Assembly (NCBI RefSeq): GCF_014831675.1
Contig: NZ_VJXY01000005.1
Location: forward strand, 1 to 64,000
Direction of reading: 5' to 3'
Source: Komarekiella delphini-convector SJRDD-AB1
GTDB lineage: Bacteria > Cyanobacteriota > Cyanobacteriia > Cyanobacteriales > Nostocaceae
DNA: 64,000 nt
The position numbers and the translations under genes were made by a program. Positions 35,492 through 45,293 of this stretch are shown here, one piece after another. The notes beneath the pieces are model-generated. The model saw only the letters and a program-made list of their open reading frames with translations. It was not told the DNA's origin and did not search any database. Every line of letters starts with the position of its first letter. Position 1 is the first letter of the stretch.

Positions 35492-36283
35492 TTACTTCGC
35501 AAAAACACAGCATTGAACAAAGGGTTCTGAGGCGACTTGTTCCAAGCCCATAGATTGTAACAAACTTGACCAGTCCTGACGAGTTTTGGCATCCTGTGGA
35601 GAGACACTCAGGCTTTGAGCTAGTTCGGTCAGAGTTTCGTACCAGATACCCTCAGCCTTATACTGAGCCAGGCGATCGCGGGAGGAGACTGACACTAATT
35701 GTTTCTCCAAAGCAGGACGTTCCACGCGTCGAACTAAACCATTGACGTAAACAAACCTATTCTGGTTTTTGGCATCGCAATAAACGAGAAAATACCAGTT
35801 ATAATCCTTTTCAGCTTCTAGTGATACGGTTGATGGCAGGCGCAGACTAACTATACCTGGTGGGGTTCCCTTGCCTGCAACCTTGTTTGTGTAGACAGTA
35901 TGATCTTGATTATCTTTCAGCACAAACTCAACCGAATAGTTGGTTGTGAGCGTGTACGGTACATAAAACCAGAAGGTGGGAAATTTAGCAAGGGTTAGCC
36001 CTGCACCCGTATCGGGTACTAAGGCTGTTAATGGGGGCTTATTTGTAGCTAAACAGGGGCCACGGCTTCCGCCTCCTCTGCGTCTTCGGGGTCTGCCGAT
36101 ATCAGAAAAGTCTAGCGCATTAAAGCGCGATCGCTCTTGACGGGGAAGGGCGTTAGAGCCTGTATTTGCAGTTGAGGTAGAACGAGTAGAACTAGCAGAC
36201 GCTAAAGTGAATTCGCCCAGCATAGACTGCGCGATCGCCCAGGTTATGATCATTTTACCGAAATGCAACATTTTCTTAGTCAT
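35492..36283 (-). CDS. DUF928 exported protein, copy 2
   Basis: 263 residues; the start is set at the ATG before TKKMLHFGKMIITWAIAQSM, which gives a proper signal peptide. A longer frame would overlap the upstream gene. DUF928 motifs: RGPCLATNKPPLTALVPDTG, FPTFWFYVPY, SSRDRLAQYKAEGIWYETL. It is a paralogue of copy 1, its convergent neighbour. It is the last gene of the operon sigma factor - DUF1822 - CHAT/CHASE2 - DUF928, 20 bp behind the CHAT gene. Confidence 0.87.
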   Translation of the reverse strand: MTKKMLHFGKMIITWAIAQSMLGEFTLASASSTRSTSTANTGSNALPRQERSRFNALDFSDIGRPRRRRGGGSRGPCLATNKPPLTALVPDTGAGLTLAKFPTFWFYVPYTLTTNYSVEFVLKDNQDHTVYTNKVAGKGTPPGIVSLRLPSTVSLEAEKDYNWYFLVYCDAKNQNRFVYVNGLVRRVERPALEKQLVSVSSRDRLAQYKAEGIWYETLTELAQSLSVSPQDAKTRQDWSSLLQSMGLEQVASEPFVQCCVFAK

Positions 36284-36303
36284 GCTCAAAATCCGCGTGT
36301 TTA

Positions 36304-38646
36304 CTATAAGCGTCGATTTTGGTATGTGGTATAAGCCACCACACTGCCCCCTGTGAGGACTAAACCCAATGCAGCTGGAATAAGCGTCATCCATCCACCT
36401 TTAAGCAAAAGAATCAAGCAGACACCTGGTAAGACTCCTAAAGCAGCACTACTTACGAGTACCAGATTGAGAGGCGATCGCGCATACAAAACCAAGACAC
36501 CCCCGACGAAAGCCCATCCCCAGACCCAGAGTGTTATTCCCGACGGTGTTAACCACCACAACAAAGGGCGCTGATCTAAGACAGCACTGAGAATCTGGCT
36601 TACCATGTGTGCGTGAATTATTACACCTGGCATTTGCTCAGATTCCTGTCCTGAACTATAAGGTGTCAAAGAATAATCTTTAAAGCTCTGGGCTGTTGTG
36701 CCAACTAGAACAATGCGATTTTTAATTAGATTGGAAAGTTCAGCGTCCGATGAATTGTTCAGGATGTCAGTGAGTGTGACTTGCACTGCAACAGAGTTTG
36801 AGGAACGGTAATTGAGCAATACTTGATAGCCCAAGTTGTCTAATCCTTGATAGCTGCCGGTTTGAGGTTCAAGTCGCTTAAAAGTAGTACGCCCAATCTG
36901 TAAGTCTCCCTCTGGATTGCGTTGGGCATGAATGCCCTTGGCGGTAAGATACGATTGAGCAACTCGAAAGCTAAAGGATGTGTCCGTCACACAAAGCGAG
37001 TTTGGGTTAGGAGCCATCGCCAATAGTTGGCGGCGCACAACACCATCTGCATCGATGGGAAAGTCGCTAAAGCTGAGGCGATCGCCTGAAATGCCAGGAG
37101 GAGGTCTAGTACCAGAATCTTCGTTAGTTTCCCCAACTTCGCAAATCGGAATAAAATTCTCATTCTGCTGAAAATGAGTTTTCAAGTCTGAATGGTTCTG
37201 ATTAATGGGAAAATCACGATAGATATCTAAGCCGATGACTCGTGGCTGATGGGACTCTAGTTTTTTCAATAGTTGAGCCAGTGCCCGATCCGAGAGCGAT
37301 GAACCTCGTCTTTCCTGGGGATTTTGACTTTGAACGTCTTTTTCAGTCACCGTCACAATCAAAAGGCGTGGATCGGGCGGTTCAGTGGGTCGCAGCCTCA
37401 TTAGTTGATCGAACGCCTGTAACTCCCAATTTTCCAAGACTCCTAGTTGCCGCACCCCCATCACGAAGGCGGTGACTATTATACTTGCCAAAAGTAAGGT
37501 TTTGAAACAGCGTTTGCCAGTCCTGGGGCTGCGATCAATCGCTAAGGAACCAGATAATGTTTGCCAGGTTGTTGGTTCTTCGCTAGGATTCTGGCAAATT
37601 ATCGGCAACCATGTTGCACAAGGACAGTCATCTTCTAGTTTTTCGAGTCTTTCTCGTGCCTCCCGAACCGCAGCATACAAAGACTGACCCCCGGAAAAGG
37701 CGTTCAGAAAATGCCTGAAAAATTCATGAGCAACTCTATCGGGTATCAATTCTCGCATGACAATCACTTGCGGAATGTGCAGATCAGCGAGCGATCGCGC
37801 TAAACCCAAACCATCACAAGAATTGAAAATGACGAGCTTTAAACCACGACTAATGGCTTTTTTGAGAGCATTTCTTAATTGCTTTAGGGTCAAGCTATCG
37901 GTTGGATTAATATAAATCCGTCCTGTATCTTCTTCGGTTTGACTATGCCCAGCAAAAAATAGGATGTCCCAACCTTGTTGATCCCAGAGATGCTCATATA
38001 AATCCCAGTAATGTGGTTCTTCGAGAAACATCGGCACAGCACCAGGTACCGCTTCTAACAATTTGCGGTCTGCCAAAACATTGATACCATCACGATTTCC
38101 CAGAATAGCTAAGATTCTAACAGTACCGACAGGAGTTTGAGATTGGGGTTTGATTCGCTCATATTCTTGAACACTGAGGGCAATTTCTGCCTGGGGGTAA
38201 TCCTCAAAGAAGTTCCACAAATGCCAAGGGAGTCGCCGCAGAGAATCATTGTTGGTTTCAATAATTACTCGGACTTCATCCGATGGATGTATTTCTCTGC
38301 TTAATTTGCGGTCAATTGGAAGAAACGATTCTGAGTTGAGCCAGGCATTGAGTTGAAGTTTTAACCGTTGTGATAGCTCATTAAACTCCAGCTCAGAAAA
38401 GTGAGTAATACCTCCTGGTTCAATGGTGATTGCACGAGTTAACGGTGCGCTACGCTCTCGATAGAATTCACGATAAAGCAATTGCCAGTGGCGATAGAGT
38501 TGATCAATTTCTGGGGCCGGAGGTAAACCGCCTGTAAATTTTGTTGGATAGCGATCGCTCACTGCTTGCGAAATTTGAGCAGTGACATTGGGGCAACCAC
38601 TTTGCAAATCACCTGAACCCAGGTTGATGACAACCAACTTACTCAT
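36304..38646 (-). CDS. CHAT (caspase-like) - CHASE2 fusion membrane protein
   Basis: 780 residues. Residues 1-375 are cytosolic and hold a CHAT protease domain with the caspase-type dyad His234 (FFAGHSQ) and Cys277 (FNSCDGLG). A membrane helix at about 383-400 leads to a periplasmic CHASE2 domain (405-690, with PDPRLLIVTVTEKDV and RVIGLDIYRDFP), then three membrane helices (about 690-775). The plain reading is a transmembrane receptor whose external sensor controls an internal protease. Substrate unknown; the sigma factor or DUF1822 protein of the same operon are candidates by position only. Starts 20 bp after the DUF1822 gene. Confidence 0.9.
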   Translation of the reverse strand: MSKLVVINLGSGDLQSGCPNVTAQISQAVSDRYPTKFTGGLPPAPEIDQLYRHWQLLYREFYRERSAPLTRAITIEPGGITHFSELEFNELSQRLKLQLNAWLNSESFLPIDRKLSREIHPSDEVRVIIETNNDSLRRLPWHLWNFFEDYPQAEIALSVQEYERIKPQSQTPVGTVRILAILGNRDGINVLADRKLLEAVPGAVPMFLEEPHYWDLYEHLWDQQGWDILFFAGHSQTEEDTGRIYINPTDSLTLKQLRNALKKAISRGLKLVIFNSCDGLGLARSLADLHIPQVIVMRELIPDRVAHEFFRHFLNAFSGGQSLYAAVREARERLEKLEDDCPCATWLPIICQNPSEEPTTWQTLSGSLAIDRSPRTGKRCFKTLLLASIIVTAFVMGVRQLGVLENWELQAFDQLMRLRPTEPPDPRLLIVTVTEKDVQSQNPQERRGSSLSDRALAQLLKKLESHQPRVIGLDIYRDFPINQNHSDLKTHFQQNENFIPICEVGETNEDSGTRPPPGISGDRLSFSDFPIDADGVVRRQLLAMAPNPNSLCVTDTSFSFRVAQSYLTAKGIHAQRNPEGDLQIGRTTFKRLEPQTGSYQGLDNLGYQVLLNYRSSNSVAVQVTLTDILNNSSDAELSNLIKNRIVLVGTTAQSFKDYSLTPYSSGQESEQMPGVIIHAHMVSQILSAVLDQRPLLWWLTPSGITLWVWGWAFVGGVLVLYARSPLNLVLVSSAALGVLPGVCLILLLKGGWMTLIPAALGLVLTGGSVVAYTTYQNRRL

Positions 38647-38666
38647 TCCTGTCAGTCTACAAGCAG

Positions 38667-39608
38667 TTAGAGAACAAAATCTTCAGTTACATTAACATTA
38701 TTGAAACCTACTTGCAGACTGAAGCCGTCTCCAGACATTCCCTTAAAAGGTCTGATCTGAATATAGTTATCGTGTCCTCTTGAATAAACCTCCTGTAACG
38801 TTTCTCCAGACTCAGACAGCATTACTAGCTTGACATTGGGCGACAAATAAGTGTTACCAGAGCTTGGATAAAGTTGTGCCAAAACACTGATTGTCCCGTC
38901 AATATTTGAACTAACAGCAAGTGACAGTACCACAGTTTGATCATTAAGTCGCATCCCAAAATCAATTAACTTGGCTCTCTTAATATCAGTCTTTAATATA
39001 GTCATGCTCCTAATTGAAACCAAATTCATATCAATGCCTAAAATGGCTTCAGTGGACTGCCAACCCGTCTCAAAAATGCCCTCAAGCCACCTTCTTAGAT
39101 TCACCACTTTAGCGGGTGGAGCAGTTAATGGAACCTCCTGGAGCTGATGGAGGTATGCGAGAAATTCTGAGAGCGATCGCAGATTACTAAGTGGCACTTT
39201 TGCCATTGCCGTTTGAGTAAATCCTAGCAGTGTTGCTTCTTTTAGCGTTTGGCTCATTTGCACAGCCACATAGCCAATTCGGTCTGACCAAGCATCCGGC
39301 GGAATCTCACAAACCTTTGCATCTGGCAAAACTGGACGACATTCTAACCTACCTAGCTGTTTAACCCATAAATCCGCAACATCCATCATTTTCACGATCA
39401 TTGGATTACGGCTATCATTTTGGTTTGCATCCACTTCAAATCCCAAACAACGCAGGTAAAAATCGACAGCGTACACAGCTAAGGTGTTCAGATAAACTTG
39501 CTTTGCTTTCAAAGGTAGTAACTGCTGTTTTTGATAATGTTGCGCGATCGCGTGCGCCTCAAAAGATAGCGGTACTGTAAAAATCGAAGGCTCAAAGATT
39601 GAACTCAT
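38667..39608 (-). CDS. DUF1822 protein
   Basis: 313 residues. IAQHYQKQQLLPLKAKQVYL, VYAVDFYLRCLGFEVD and a C-terminal part with VLAQLYPSSGNTYLSPNVKL fit DUF1822, a cyanobacterial family usually encoded next to a sigma-like gene and a CHAT or CHASE2 gene. No membrane helix or signal peptide, so it is cytosolic. Its start is 3 bp behind the stop of the sigma-factor gene, implying translational coupling. It could be the partner (anti-sigma or adaptor) of that sigma factor; this is inference. Confidence 0.85.
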   Translation of the reverse strand: MSSIFEPSIFTVPLSFEAHAIAQHYQKQQLLPLKAKQVYLNTLAVYAVDFYLRCLGFEVDANQNDSRNPMIVKMMDVADLWVKQLGRLECRPVLPDAKVCEIPPDAWSDRIGYVAVQMSQTLKEATLLGFTQTAMAKVPLSNLRSLSEFLAYLHQLQEVPLTAPPAKVVNLRRWLEGIFETGWQSTEAILGIDMNLVSIRSMTILKTDIKRAKLIDFGMRLNDQTVVLSLAVSSNIDGTISVLAQLYPSSGNTYLSPNVKLVMLSESGETLQEVYSRGHDNYIQIRPFKGMSGDGFSLQVGFNNVNVTEDFVL

Positions 39609-39611
39609 TCG

Positions 39612-40319
39612 TTATCTCTCTATATATCTTTTAGGTATTAAATATTTTTGGAAATAGGGGATCAATTCTTTTAATTGACGGTTAAAAAAAGAACATAAAG
39701 TCTGCGCTGAAACATCTAGGCTTGTCGCAATTTCTAACCAGGTTTGACCTTCAACGAATCTAGCCCAAACCAATGACTGAAAAGTAATCTCTGGGAGTTC
39801 TCTAAGTCTTTGTTTTTGCAGAAGCCTTTCTGGATCTTCTTCGATAAACTGTTGCAGAATTTGAGCGTTAGACAGTGTATCCTCTACTGAGACGAAGTTA
39901 TCTAAATCATCCAACGATGGCAGGTGAGCAATCTGTTCTGTCTTGTCTGATTTCGGAATTTGTGTGATTCCTTGTTTTCTATAATCATTAACAACATCAA
40001 TAAATTGAAAGTTGAGACGGAAATTAACCCACGCCAACACAGGATATTCTGGGTTATAACTGTCAATCTTCTCGCATATCTCAAGTAGGGTTTTCTGGAA
40101 AGCTTCGTTATAAAGATCTTCGTAAAGACTAGCAGACCATAACTGTTTTTGAGGACGACCTAGCCTACCCGACTTCAAAATTTCCTGGACTAGCCGATTG
40201 AGTGCTAAACGTCTGTTGAGACTTTGAGGCGGGTATTGTTGAATTTCTTTGGCGTACTGCTGAAGTCGCTGATCTAGATCCTCATTAGGTGAAGCACCTG
40301 CAAAGCGCCCATTCACCAT
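39612..40319 (-). CDS. Sigma-70-family RNA polymerase sigma factor (divergent)
   Basis: 235 residues. A central region 2-like helix set (WSASLYEDLYNEAFQKTL, YPVLAWVNFRLNFQFIDVVN) and a C-terminal region 4 helix-turn-helix (FVEGQTWLEIATSLDVSAQT) are visible; region 2 is quite divergent from group 1 to 3 sigma factors. It is the first gene of an operon with DUF1822, CHAT-CHASE2 and DUF928, and diverges from the metalloprotease/TpsA operon, whose promoter it may serve. Ribosome-like AAGGAGAG lies before the ATG. Confidence 0.8.
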   Translation of the reverse strand: MVNGRFAGASPNEDLDQRLQQYAKEIQQYPPQSLNRRLALNRLVQEILKSGRLGRPQKQLWSASLYEDLYNEAFQKTLLEICEKIDSYNPEYPVLAWVNFRLNFQFIDVVNDYRKQGITQIPKSDKTEQIAHLPSLDDLDNFVSVEDTLSNAQILQQFIEEDPERLLQKQRLRELPEITFQSLVWARFVEGQTWLEIATSLDVSAQTLCSFFNRQLKELIPYFQKYLIPKRYIER

Positions 40320-41154
40320 CCAACTCTCCTTGCTTCTCTAAAATGATAGAATACATCTCAACATCAAGACTTCAGTTGCAGATGCTATTTTTAGCCGATT
40401 AAGATATTATTTGTTAAAGTAAAAGCAGCACATCTAGCATTGAGAATTTTTTCAACTCTACAATCAAAACACTGCATTTATCATGAATTAAGGGCTAAAA
40501 ATTTACAAGTTACACTAGATGAGTACCGGATCTCTACAAAGTTAATTAAAGTAACTCCTAATTGAGCGTGAAATACTAAGTCCCATTCTGTAGACGTAAT
40601 TAAGATATCTCCATAATTGTTGGTTGTAAACTGCATTTGACTTCAAGAGGCTCTATCTGCTATTCAGCCTGGTGATTCAGAAGTTAGGCATTTTGTTACA
40701 AAACTTAATAATTGAAGATGATTAGCCAATTTACTCTAGACATTTATTTCGACAGAACTTAGATACTGCTAGGCTTGAGGCATTTGTTGAAGGTTTGATT
40801 TGAGGCTGATTTTGAATAAAAGATACAAATCCTGTTATGGCTTGTTGTATAAGGAATACAGCACCGCAAACATCTAAAAAATCAAAAGCGATCGCTCAAT
40901 AAAATATTGTAATCATCAGCTTTTTTTATTATTCGCAATTAAACAGATTTCTCGATTCTGTGAGAAACTGCTGAGAATGGAGGAGTTAAATTCTACCAAT
41001 CAAAAAGCCTGGAAACTCATTTGTACAGACTCTAGATAAATTAATTCATTAGCTTCAAAAGGACTAGTCTTCATAACTTTTGTATGGGGAGTAAATACCA
41101 ATTCGAGGTCAAAACAGCACCGAGAAAAGCACTGTTGTTCACTTACTTAGAAAG
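40320..41154. other. Shared divergent promoter region with a gene remnant
   Basis: 835 bp between the sigma operon (minus) and the metalloprotease operon (plus). AT-rich, with a GCGATCGC near 40889. At 40645-40716 a short remnant reads IQPGDSEVRHFVTKLNN-stop on plus and recurs at 48464-48522. No intact gene seen. Promoter boxes cannot be named. Confidence 0.5.
40645..40716 (+). pseudogene. Gene remnant ending EVRHFVTKLNN, copy 1
   Basis: In one plus frame the sequence codes LQEALSAIQPGDSEVRHF and VTKLNN before TGA. The core AGAAGTTAGGCATTTTGTTA and 15 further bases are the same at 48488-48522. It looks like the tail of a gene whose body is gone; the parent family is not recognised. Confidence 0.4.
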
Positions 41155-42618
41155 ATGATTTCAGCGTCTAGTACAACATGCGTAGTGTCTATGTACCCAA
41201 ACAATTTTTCATTTCAATTTGAATCTCATCCATTAGTTAGAAAACTGCTCATGCTCCTGATAGCAACTAGTGCGGTTATTAGTAGCAGCACTGCGGCTCA
41301 GGCTGTAAAGTTCAACTTTAGCTATGCTCCAGGAACTTCATTAGAGCAAATGCTCAGTTTTGAAATAGCAGGCGGTGTTTGGTCAAATTATTTAGCAGAT
41401 AATGTCACCATCAACATCCATGTAGAGATGACAGATAAATTACCAGGGGGTGTGATTGGTGGAGCACTTCCAGGTATCCGGGCAGATCAACCTTATGAAA
41501 CCTGGAGAAATCAACTTGCAGGCGATCGCACCTCGGCAGATGATCAATTTGTCTTTGACAATCAGCAAGATGATGCAGATAAATTCACAGCGCTGATTGA
41601 CGGCTACAAGGTCGATAACAACTATAAACTCAAAATGACCCGTGCTAATGCAAAAGCACTAAAGATGCTTGACGGCAATAATACAGGTCTTGATGGCTAC
41701 GTCCTGATGAACAAGCTGCCGAGTTCGTCTGTCACCTGGAATTATGATGTTTTGGGCAACGTTCCGAATCGGACTTTGGACTTCTTAAGTGTGGGGATAC
41801 ACGAACTTGGTCATCAGCTTGGCTTTGTAAGTGGAATCGATAAGGCTGGATGGTTAACCCAAAAGACTCAATATGACGCGGCTCATCAGAGTGACTTTTA
41901 CGCCACCTTGAACGGCAAATTAGATAATACCACCCCACTTGATACATTTCGCTTTTCTTCACAGAGCGTCAAAGAAGCGGGTTCGGGCGACTCCTGGATT
42001 GATATGTCTGTGGGTGGCAAACCCTACTTTTCCACCGATGGTGGCAAAACCCCATTAGGCTACTTTTCCACGGGAGAAAATACTAGTTTAGGTGGAGATG
42101 GCGATCAAGCTAGTCATTGGAAAGAGCAGAGTACTCCTTTGGGCATCATGAACCCAAAGCTAGGATCAGGACAGTACAGGAGCATTTCAACCCTCGATCA
42201 AAGAGTCATGGATGCGATCGGCTGGGATTTGCAAAAACAAAAAATAGATCTCGCAAGCCTCCAGACTCAGGCTAAGACCCGACTGGCGCTGCGCCTAGGA
42301 AAAACAGTCGCGTGGCTAGATGCCAACCCAGAAGAGGCAGCATCACTTCTGACCAAAGACCGGACGCTGGACGTACAAACGATGATCGAGCAAAGTAAAG
42401 TCTACGAATGGCGTTCGTCTAGCAGTAGCGGCTGGTGGCAAGGTGGCGTATGGCAGCACTTCTTGGAAGAAAAAATCCCCTCGTCAATGACTAACGCTCA
42501 GACTGAAGCGATCGCTGTTCCAGAACCATCTTTAACAGGGGGGTTAGTTTTGGGGAGTGGTTTCTTAGGTATCCGCTTTCTGCTCAAGCATCGCGATCAA
42601 AAGCAGGCAAATAAATGA
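41155..42618 (+). CDS. PEP-CTERM metalloprotease (metzincin-like)
   Basis: 487 residues. Signal peptide at about 25-55 (LLMLLIATSAVISSSTAAQA). The zinc site is HELGHQLGFVSGID (HExxHxxGxxxxxD pattern). Near the end VPEPSLTGGLVLGSGFLGIRFLLKHR is a PEP-CTERM sorting signal: the PEP motif, a membrane stretch and basic tail, so the enzyme should be processed and exported by an exosortase route. The long middle part (NVTINIHVEMTDKLPGG) resembles the NF038122-type metalloproteases. The stop overlaps the next start (ATGA), so it is coupled to the TpsA-like protein, a possible substrate. A second ATG at 41191 is possible. Confidence 0.85.
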   Translation: MISASSTTCVVSMYPNNFSFQFESHPLVRKLLMLLIATSAVISSSTAAQAVKFNFSYAPGTSLEQMLSFEIAGGVWSNYLADNVTINIHVEMTDKLPGGVIGGALPGIRADQPYETWRNQLAGDRTSADDQFVFDNQQDDADKFTALIDGYKVDNNYKLKMTRANAKALKMLDGNNTGLDGYVLMNKLPSSSVTWNYDVLGNVPNRTLDFLSVGIHELGHQLGFVSGIDKAGWLTQKTQYDAAHQSDFYATLNGKLDNTTPLDTFRFSSQSVKEAGSGDSWIDMSVGGKPYFSTDGGKTPLGYFSTGENTSLGGDGDQASHWKEQSTPLGIMNPKLGSGQYRSISTLDQRVMDAIGWDLQKQKIDLASLQTQAKTRLALRLGKTVAWLDANPEEAASLLTKDRTLDVQTMIEQSKVYEWRSSSSSGWWQGGVWQHFLEEKIPSSMTNAQTEAIAVPEPSLTGGLVLGSGFLGIRFLLKHRDQKQANK

Positions 42619-45293
42619 TCAGCAATCCCCGAAAGTTCAGCCGACTATTCTGGTTGCCTGCATATCTTCTGGTAGCAACACCAACCAGTGTCTCTGCTCA
42701 GGTTATACCTGACACGACACTCCCGAATAATTCCGTCGCCCCCTCCAATGGTCAAACCATTGAGATTACGGGTGGAACGCCAAAACAGAGTAATCTTTTC
42801 CATAGCTTTGAGCAATTTTCTCTTGCCACTGGCAGCACTGCCTTATTCAAAAATGCTTCAGCCTTTGAAAACATCATCAGTCGAGTTACAGGCAAGTCTA
42901 TTTCTAATATTGATGGTCGTATCCAGGTAGAAGGCAACGCTAACCTGTTTTTGATCAATCCTAACGGGATTATTTTCGGCCCCAATGCTACCCTCGATAT
43001 TCGTGGCTCATTTATCGGTAGTACAGCCAACAGCATCAAATTTGCCGATGACAACGAGTTCAGCGCTGTCAATCCGCAAGCTTCACCGTTGTTGACTATC
43101 AGCGTTCCCGTTGGCTTGCAGTATGGAGATCCAGGAAATATCACAGTACAGGGTTTAGGAAACAATCTGTTTTTGAATTCACCGACAGATCCTTCGGTAA
43201 ATCGATCAGATCGACCTCCCGGACTTCAGGTAGATACTGGGCAAACTCTGGCGCTTGTCGGTGGCAATCTCACCTTGGAGGGAGGCAACCTAACAACAGC
43301 AGGCGGACGGATTGAGTTAGGAAGTGTGGGTGTTGGAATGGTCACGCTGACCCCAACTAATCCAGGCTGGATGCTCGGCTACGACAACATTGAACGCTTT
43401 CAGGATATCCAGCTTTCCCAAGCCGCTTCTCTCGAAGCCAGCGGCAACAGTGGAGGCAGTATCCAGGTGCAAGGGCGCAACGTAAAACTTACCGACGCTT
43501 CAGCCATATTAGCAGACACCTTAGGCAGTGGTTCTGGAGGAATGCTGACTGTCAAGGCAACGGATACAGTACAAGTTAGTGGCTTTTCATTCCCGCCTTC
43601 AGCTCCTCCATTTATGAGTCGCTTATCTACCGATGTGGCTCCAGAAGCTACGGGAGATGGAGGGAATTTAATCATTGAAACTGGGCGGTTACTAATTACC
43701 GATGGTGCTCAAATATCAACTGGGACTTTTAGCGCTGGGAATGCTGGAACATTAAGGGTTACGGCTAAAGAGCTAGAAATCATTGGCGGTTCACCCATAG
43801 GTGCGAGTGGCTTGTTTGCTCCAGTAGAGGCTGACGCTACGGGTAATGGAGGCAATTTAACAATCAAAACCGATCGCTTGCAAATCAGCAATGGGGCGCA
43901 AATTGCTGTGAGTACGTTCGGTAGTGGGAATGCCGGAGCCTTGAATATTCAGGCGAATCAAGTAGAACTGATTGGTATTTCACCAGAAGGTTCTCCCAGT
44001 GGCTTGTTTGCAACTGTCGAGTCAGGAGCCACGGGTAATGGTGGGAATTTGCTGATTGAAAGCGATCGCTTGCAGCTAACTAATGGTGCTCAGCTCGCCG
44101 TGAGTACTTTCAGCGACGGAAATGCCGGAACCTTAACGGTTAGAACCCAGAATTTAGAAGCGATCGGCGGCGCGCCAAGGGGTTCTAGTGGCTTATTTGC
44201 CGTATCCAGAGCCACAGGTAATGGCGGGAATTTACTGATTGAAACTAATAGCTTACGGCTGGTTGATGGAGGGCAGATAGCAACTGCAACTGGAGGTTCT
44301 GGAAATGCAGGAGATCTAATTGTCAAAGCGCTTGAGTCTGTAGAACTGATCGGTACAACTGAACTTGGTCGCAGCGGCTTATTTTCGAGTGCGATTAACG
44401 GAACTGGTGAGGGCGGGAACTTAACGGTTTCAACGGGTAAGTTGATTGTTCGAGATGAAGCCACTATCAGCGTTAGTAACTTTTCTAGCCGTAACCCTAA
44501 CATTCCACCAGGGCAAGGAGCGGCTGGAAACTTGAATGTAGACGCTAACTTGATTTTGCTTGACAATCAGGGAATTCTCACTGCTGAAGCCGCAGCAGGC
44601 GATCGCGGAAACATTAATCTCCAGTCTGATACAATCTTCCTACGTCGGGACAGTGCAATCACTACCAATGCCCAAGATACAGCCACAGGTGGTAATATCA
44701 CCCTCAACACAGATATTCTGGGGGCTTTTGAGAATAGCGACATTACCGCGAATGCTAAACAAAGTTTTGGGGGACGAGTGATTATCAATGCTCAAGGCGT
44801 CTTTGGTGCTCAGTTCCGGGGGCAACTCACCCCAGAGAGCGACGTTACTGCTTCCTCGAACTTGGGAGCACAGTTCAATGGCGTCGTACAACTCAACACC
44901 CCGGATATTAATCCTAATCAGGCACTCGTGAAATTGCCCAGCGATTTGGTTGATCGCAGTACGCAAGTTGTTGCGGTTTGCCAAAAAACGGGAGGCAATG
45001 AATTTGTGATCACAGGACGAGGTGGACTACCAGAAGTACCAGCCCAAATTCTAAGAGATGGGACAGTTTGGGAAGATTTGCGTTTAGCATGGCGTGGGAA
45101 CCAGGAATTAGAAGCTAAAAACCAGAATTCTCCGACACCTAAAACCCGACACCCAACACGCTCCCAAGTCCCGATCATTGAGGCACGCGGATGGGTAATG
45201 GATGCCAATGGTCAAGTGACTCTTGTATCTCACCTTCCTCAGACGCCTAGCCAATCCTGGTATGCATCCAGTCAGTGTGGTTCTGTAAAGTAA
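42615..45293 (+). CDS. Filamentous-haemagglutinin-type secreted protein (TpsA-like)
   Basis: 892 residues. Signal peptide ends SVSAQ; the two-partner-secretion domain follows (residues 30-140, with FHSFEQFSLATGSTALF and NLFLINPNGIIFGPNA). Residues 140-780 are a beta-helix made of about 60-residue repeats (GNGGNLxIETDRLQLxxGAQ). The C-terminus (CQKTGGNEFVITGRGGLP) is typical of cyanobacterial members. Exported through a TpsB/Omp85 pore, which is not in this window. Coupled at both ends: ATGA overlap with the metalloprotease and TAATG overlap with the CHAT protein. Likely a surface adhesin or layer protein. Confidence 0.9.
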   Translation: MISNPRKFSRLFWLPAYLLVATPTSVSAQVIPDTTLPNNSVAPSNGQTIEITGGTPKQSNLFHSFEQFSLATGSTALFKNASAFENIISRVTGKSISNIDGRIQVEGNANLFLINPNGIIFGPNATLDIRGSFIGSTANSIKFADDNEFSAVNPQASPLLTISVPVGLQYGDPGNITVQGLGNNLFLNSPTDPSVNRSDRPPGLQVDTGQTLALVGGNLTLEGGNLTTAGGRIELGSVGVGMVTLTPTNPGWMLGYDNIERFQDIQLSQAASLEASGNSGGSIQVQGRNVKLTDASAILADTLGSGSGGMLTVKATDTVQVSGFSFPPSAPPFMSRLSTDVAPEATGDGGNLIIETGRLLITDGAQISTGTFSAGNAGTLRVTAKELEIIGGSPIGASGLFAPVEADATGNGGNLTIKTDRLQISNGAQIAVSTFGSGNAGALNIQANQVELIGISPEGSPSGLFATVESGATGNGGNLLIESDRLQLTNGAQLAVSTFSDGNAGTLTVRTQNLEAIGGAPRGSSGLFAVSRATGNGGNLLIETNSLRLVDGGQIATATGGSGNAGDLIVKALESVELIGTTELGRSGLFSSAINGTGEGGNLTVSTGKLIVRDEATISVSNFSSRNPNIPPGQGAAGNLNVDANLILLDNQGILTAEAAAGDRGNINLQSDTIFLRRDSAITTNAQDTATGGNITLNTDILGAFENSDITANAKQSFGGRVIINAQGVFGAQFRGQLTPESDVTASSNLGAQFNGVVQLNTPDINPNQALVKLPSDLVDRSTQVVAVCQKTGGNEFVITGRGGLPEVPAQILRDGTVWEDLRLAWRGNQELEAKNQNSPTPKTRHPTRSQVPIIEARGWVMDANGQVTLVSHLPQTPSQSWYASSQCGSVK

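Noticed and set aside
42615-45293. A TpsB/Omp85 pore gene next to the TpsA-like gene
   Set aside because: None of the neighbouring genes has POTRA or beta-barrel character; the pore must be encoded elsewhere.
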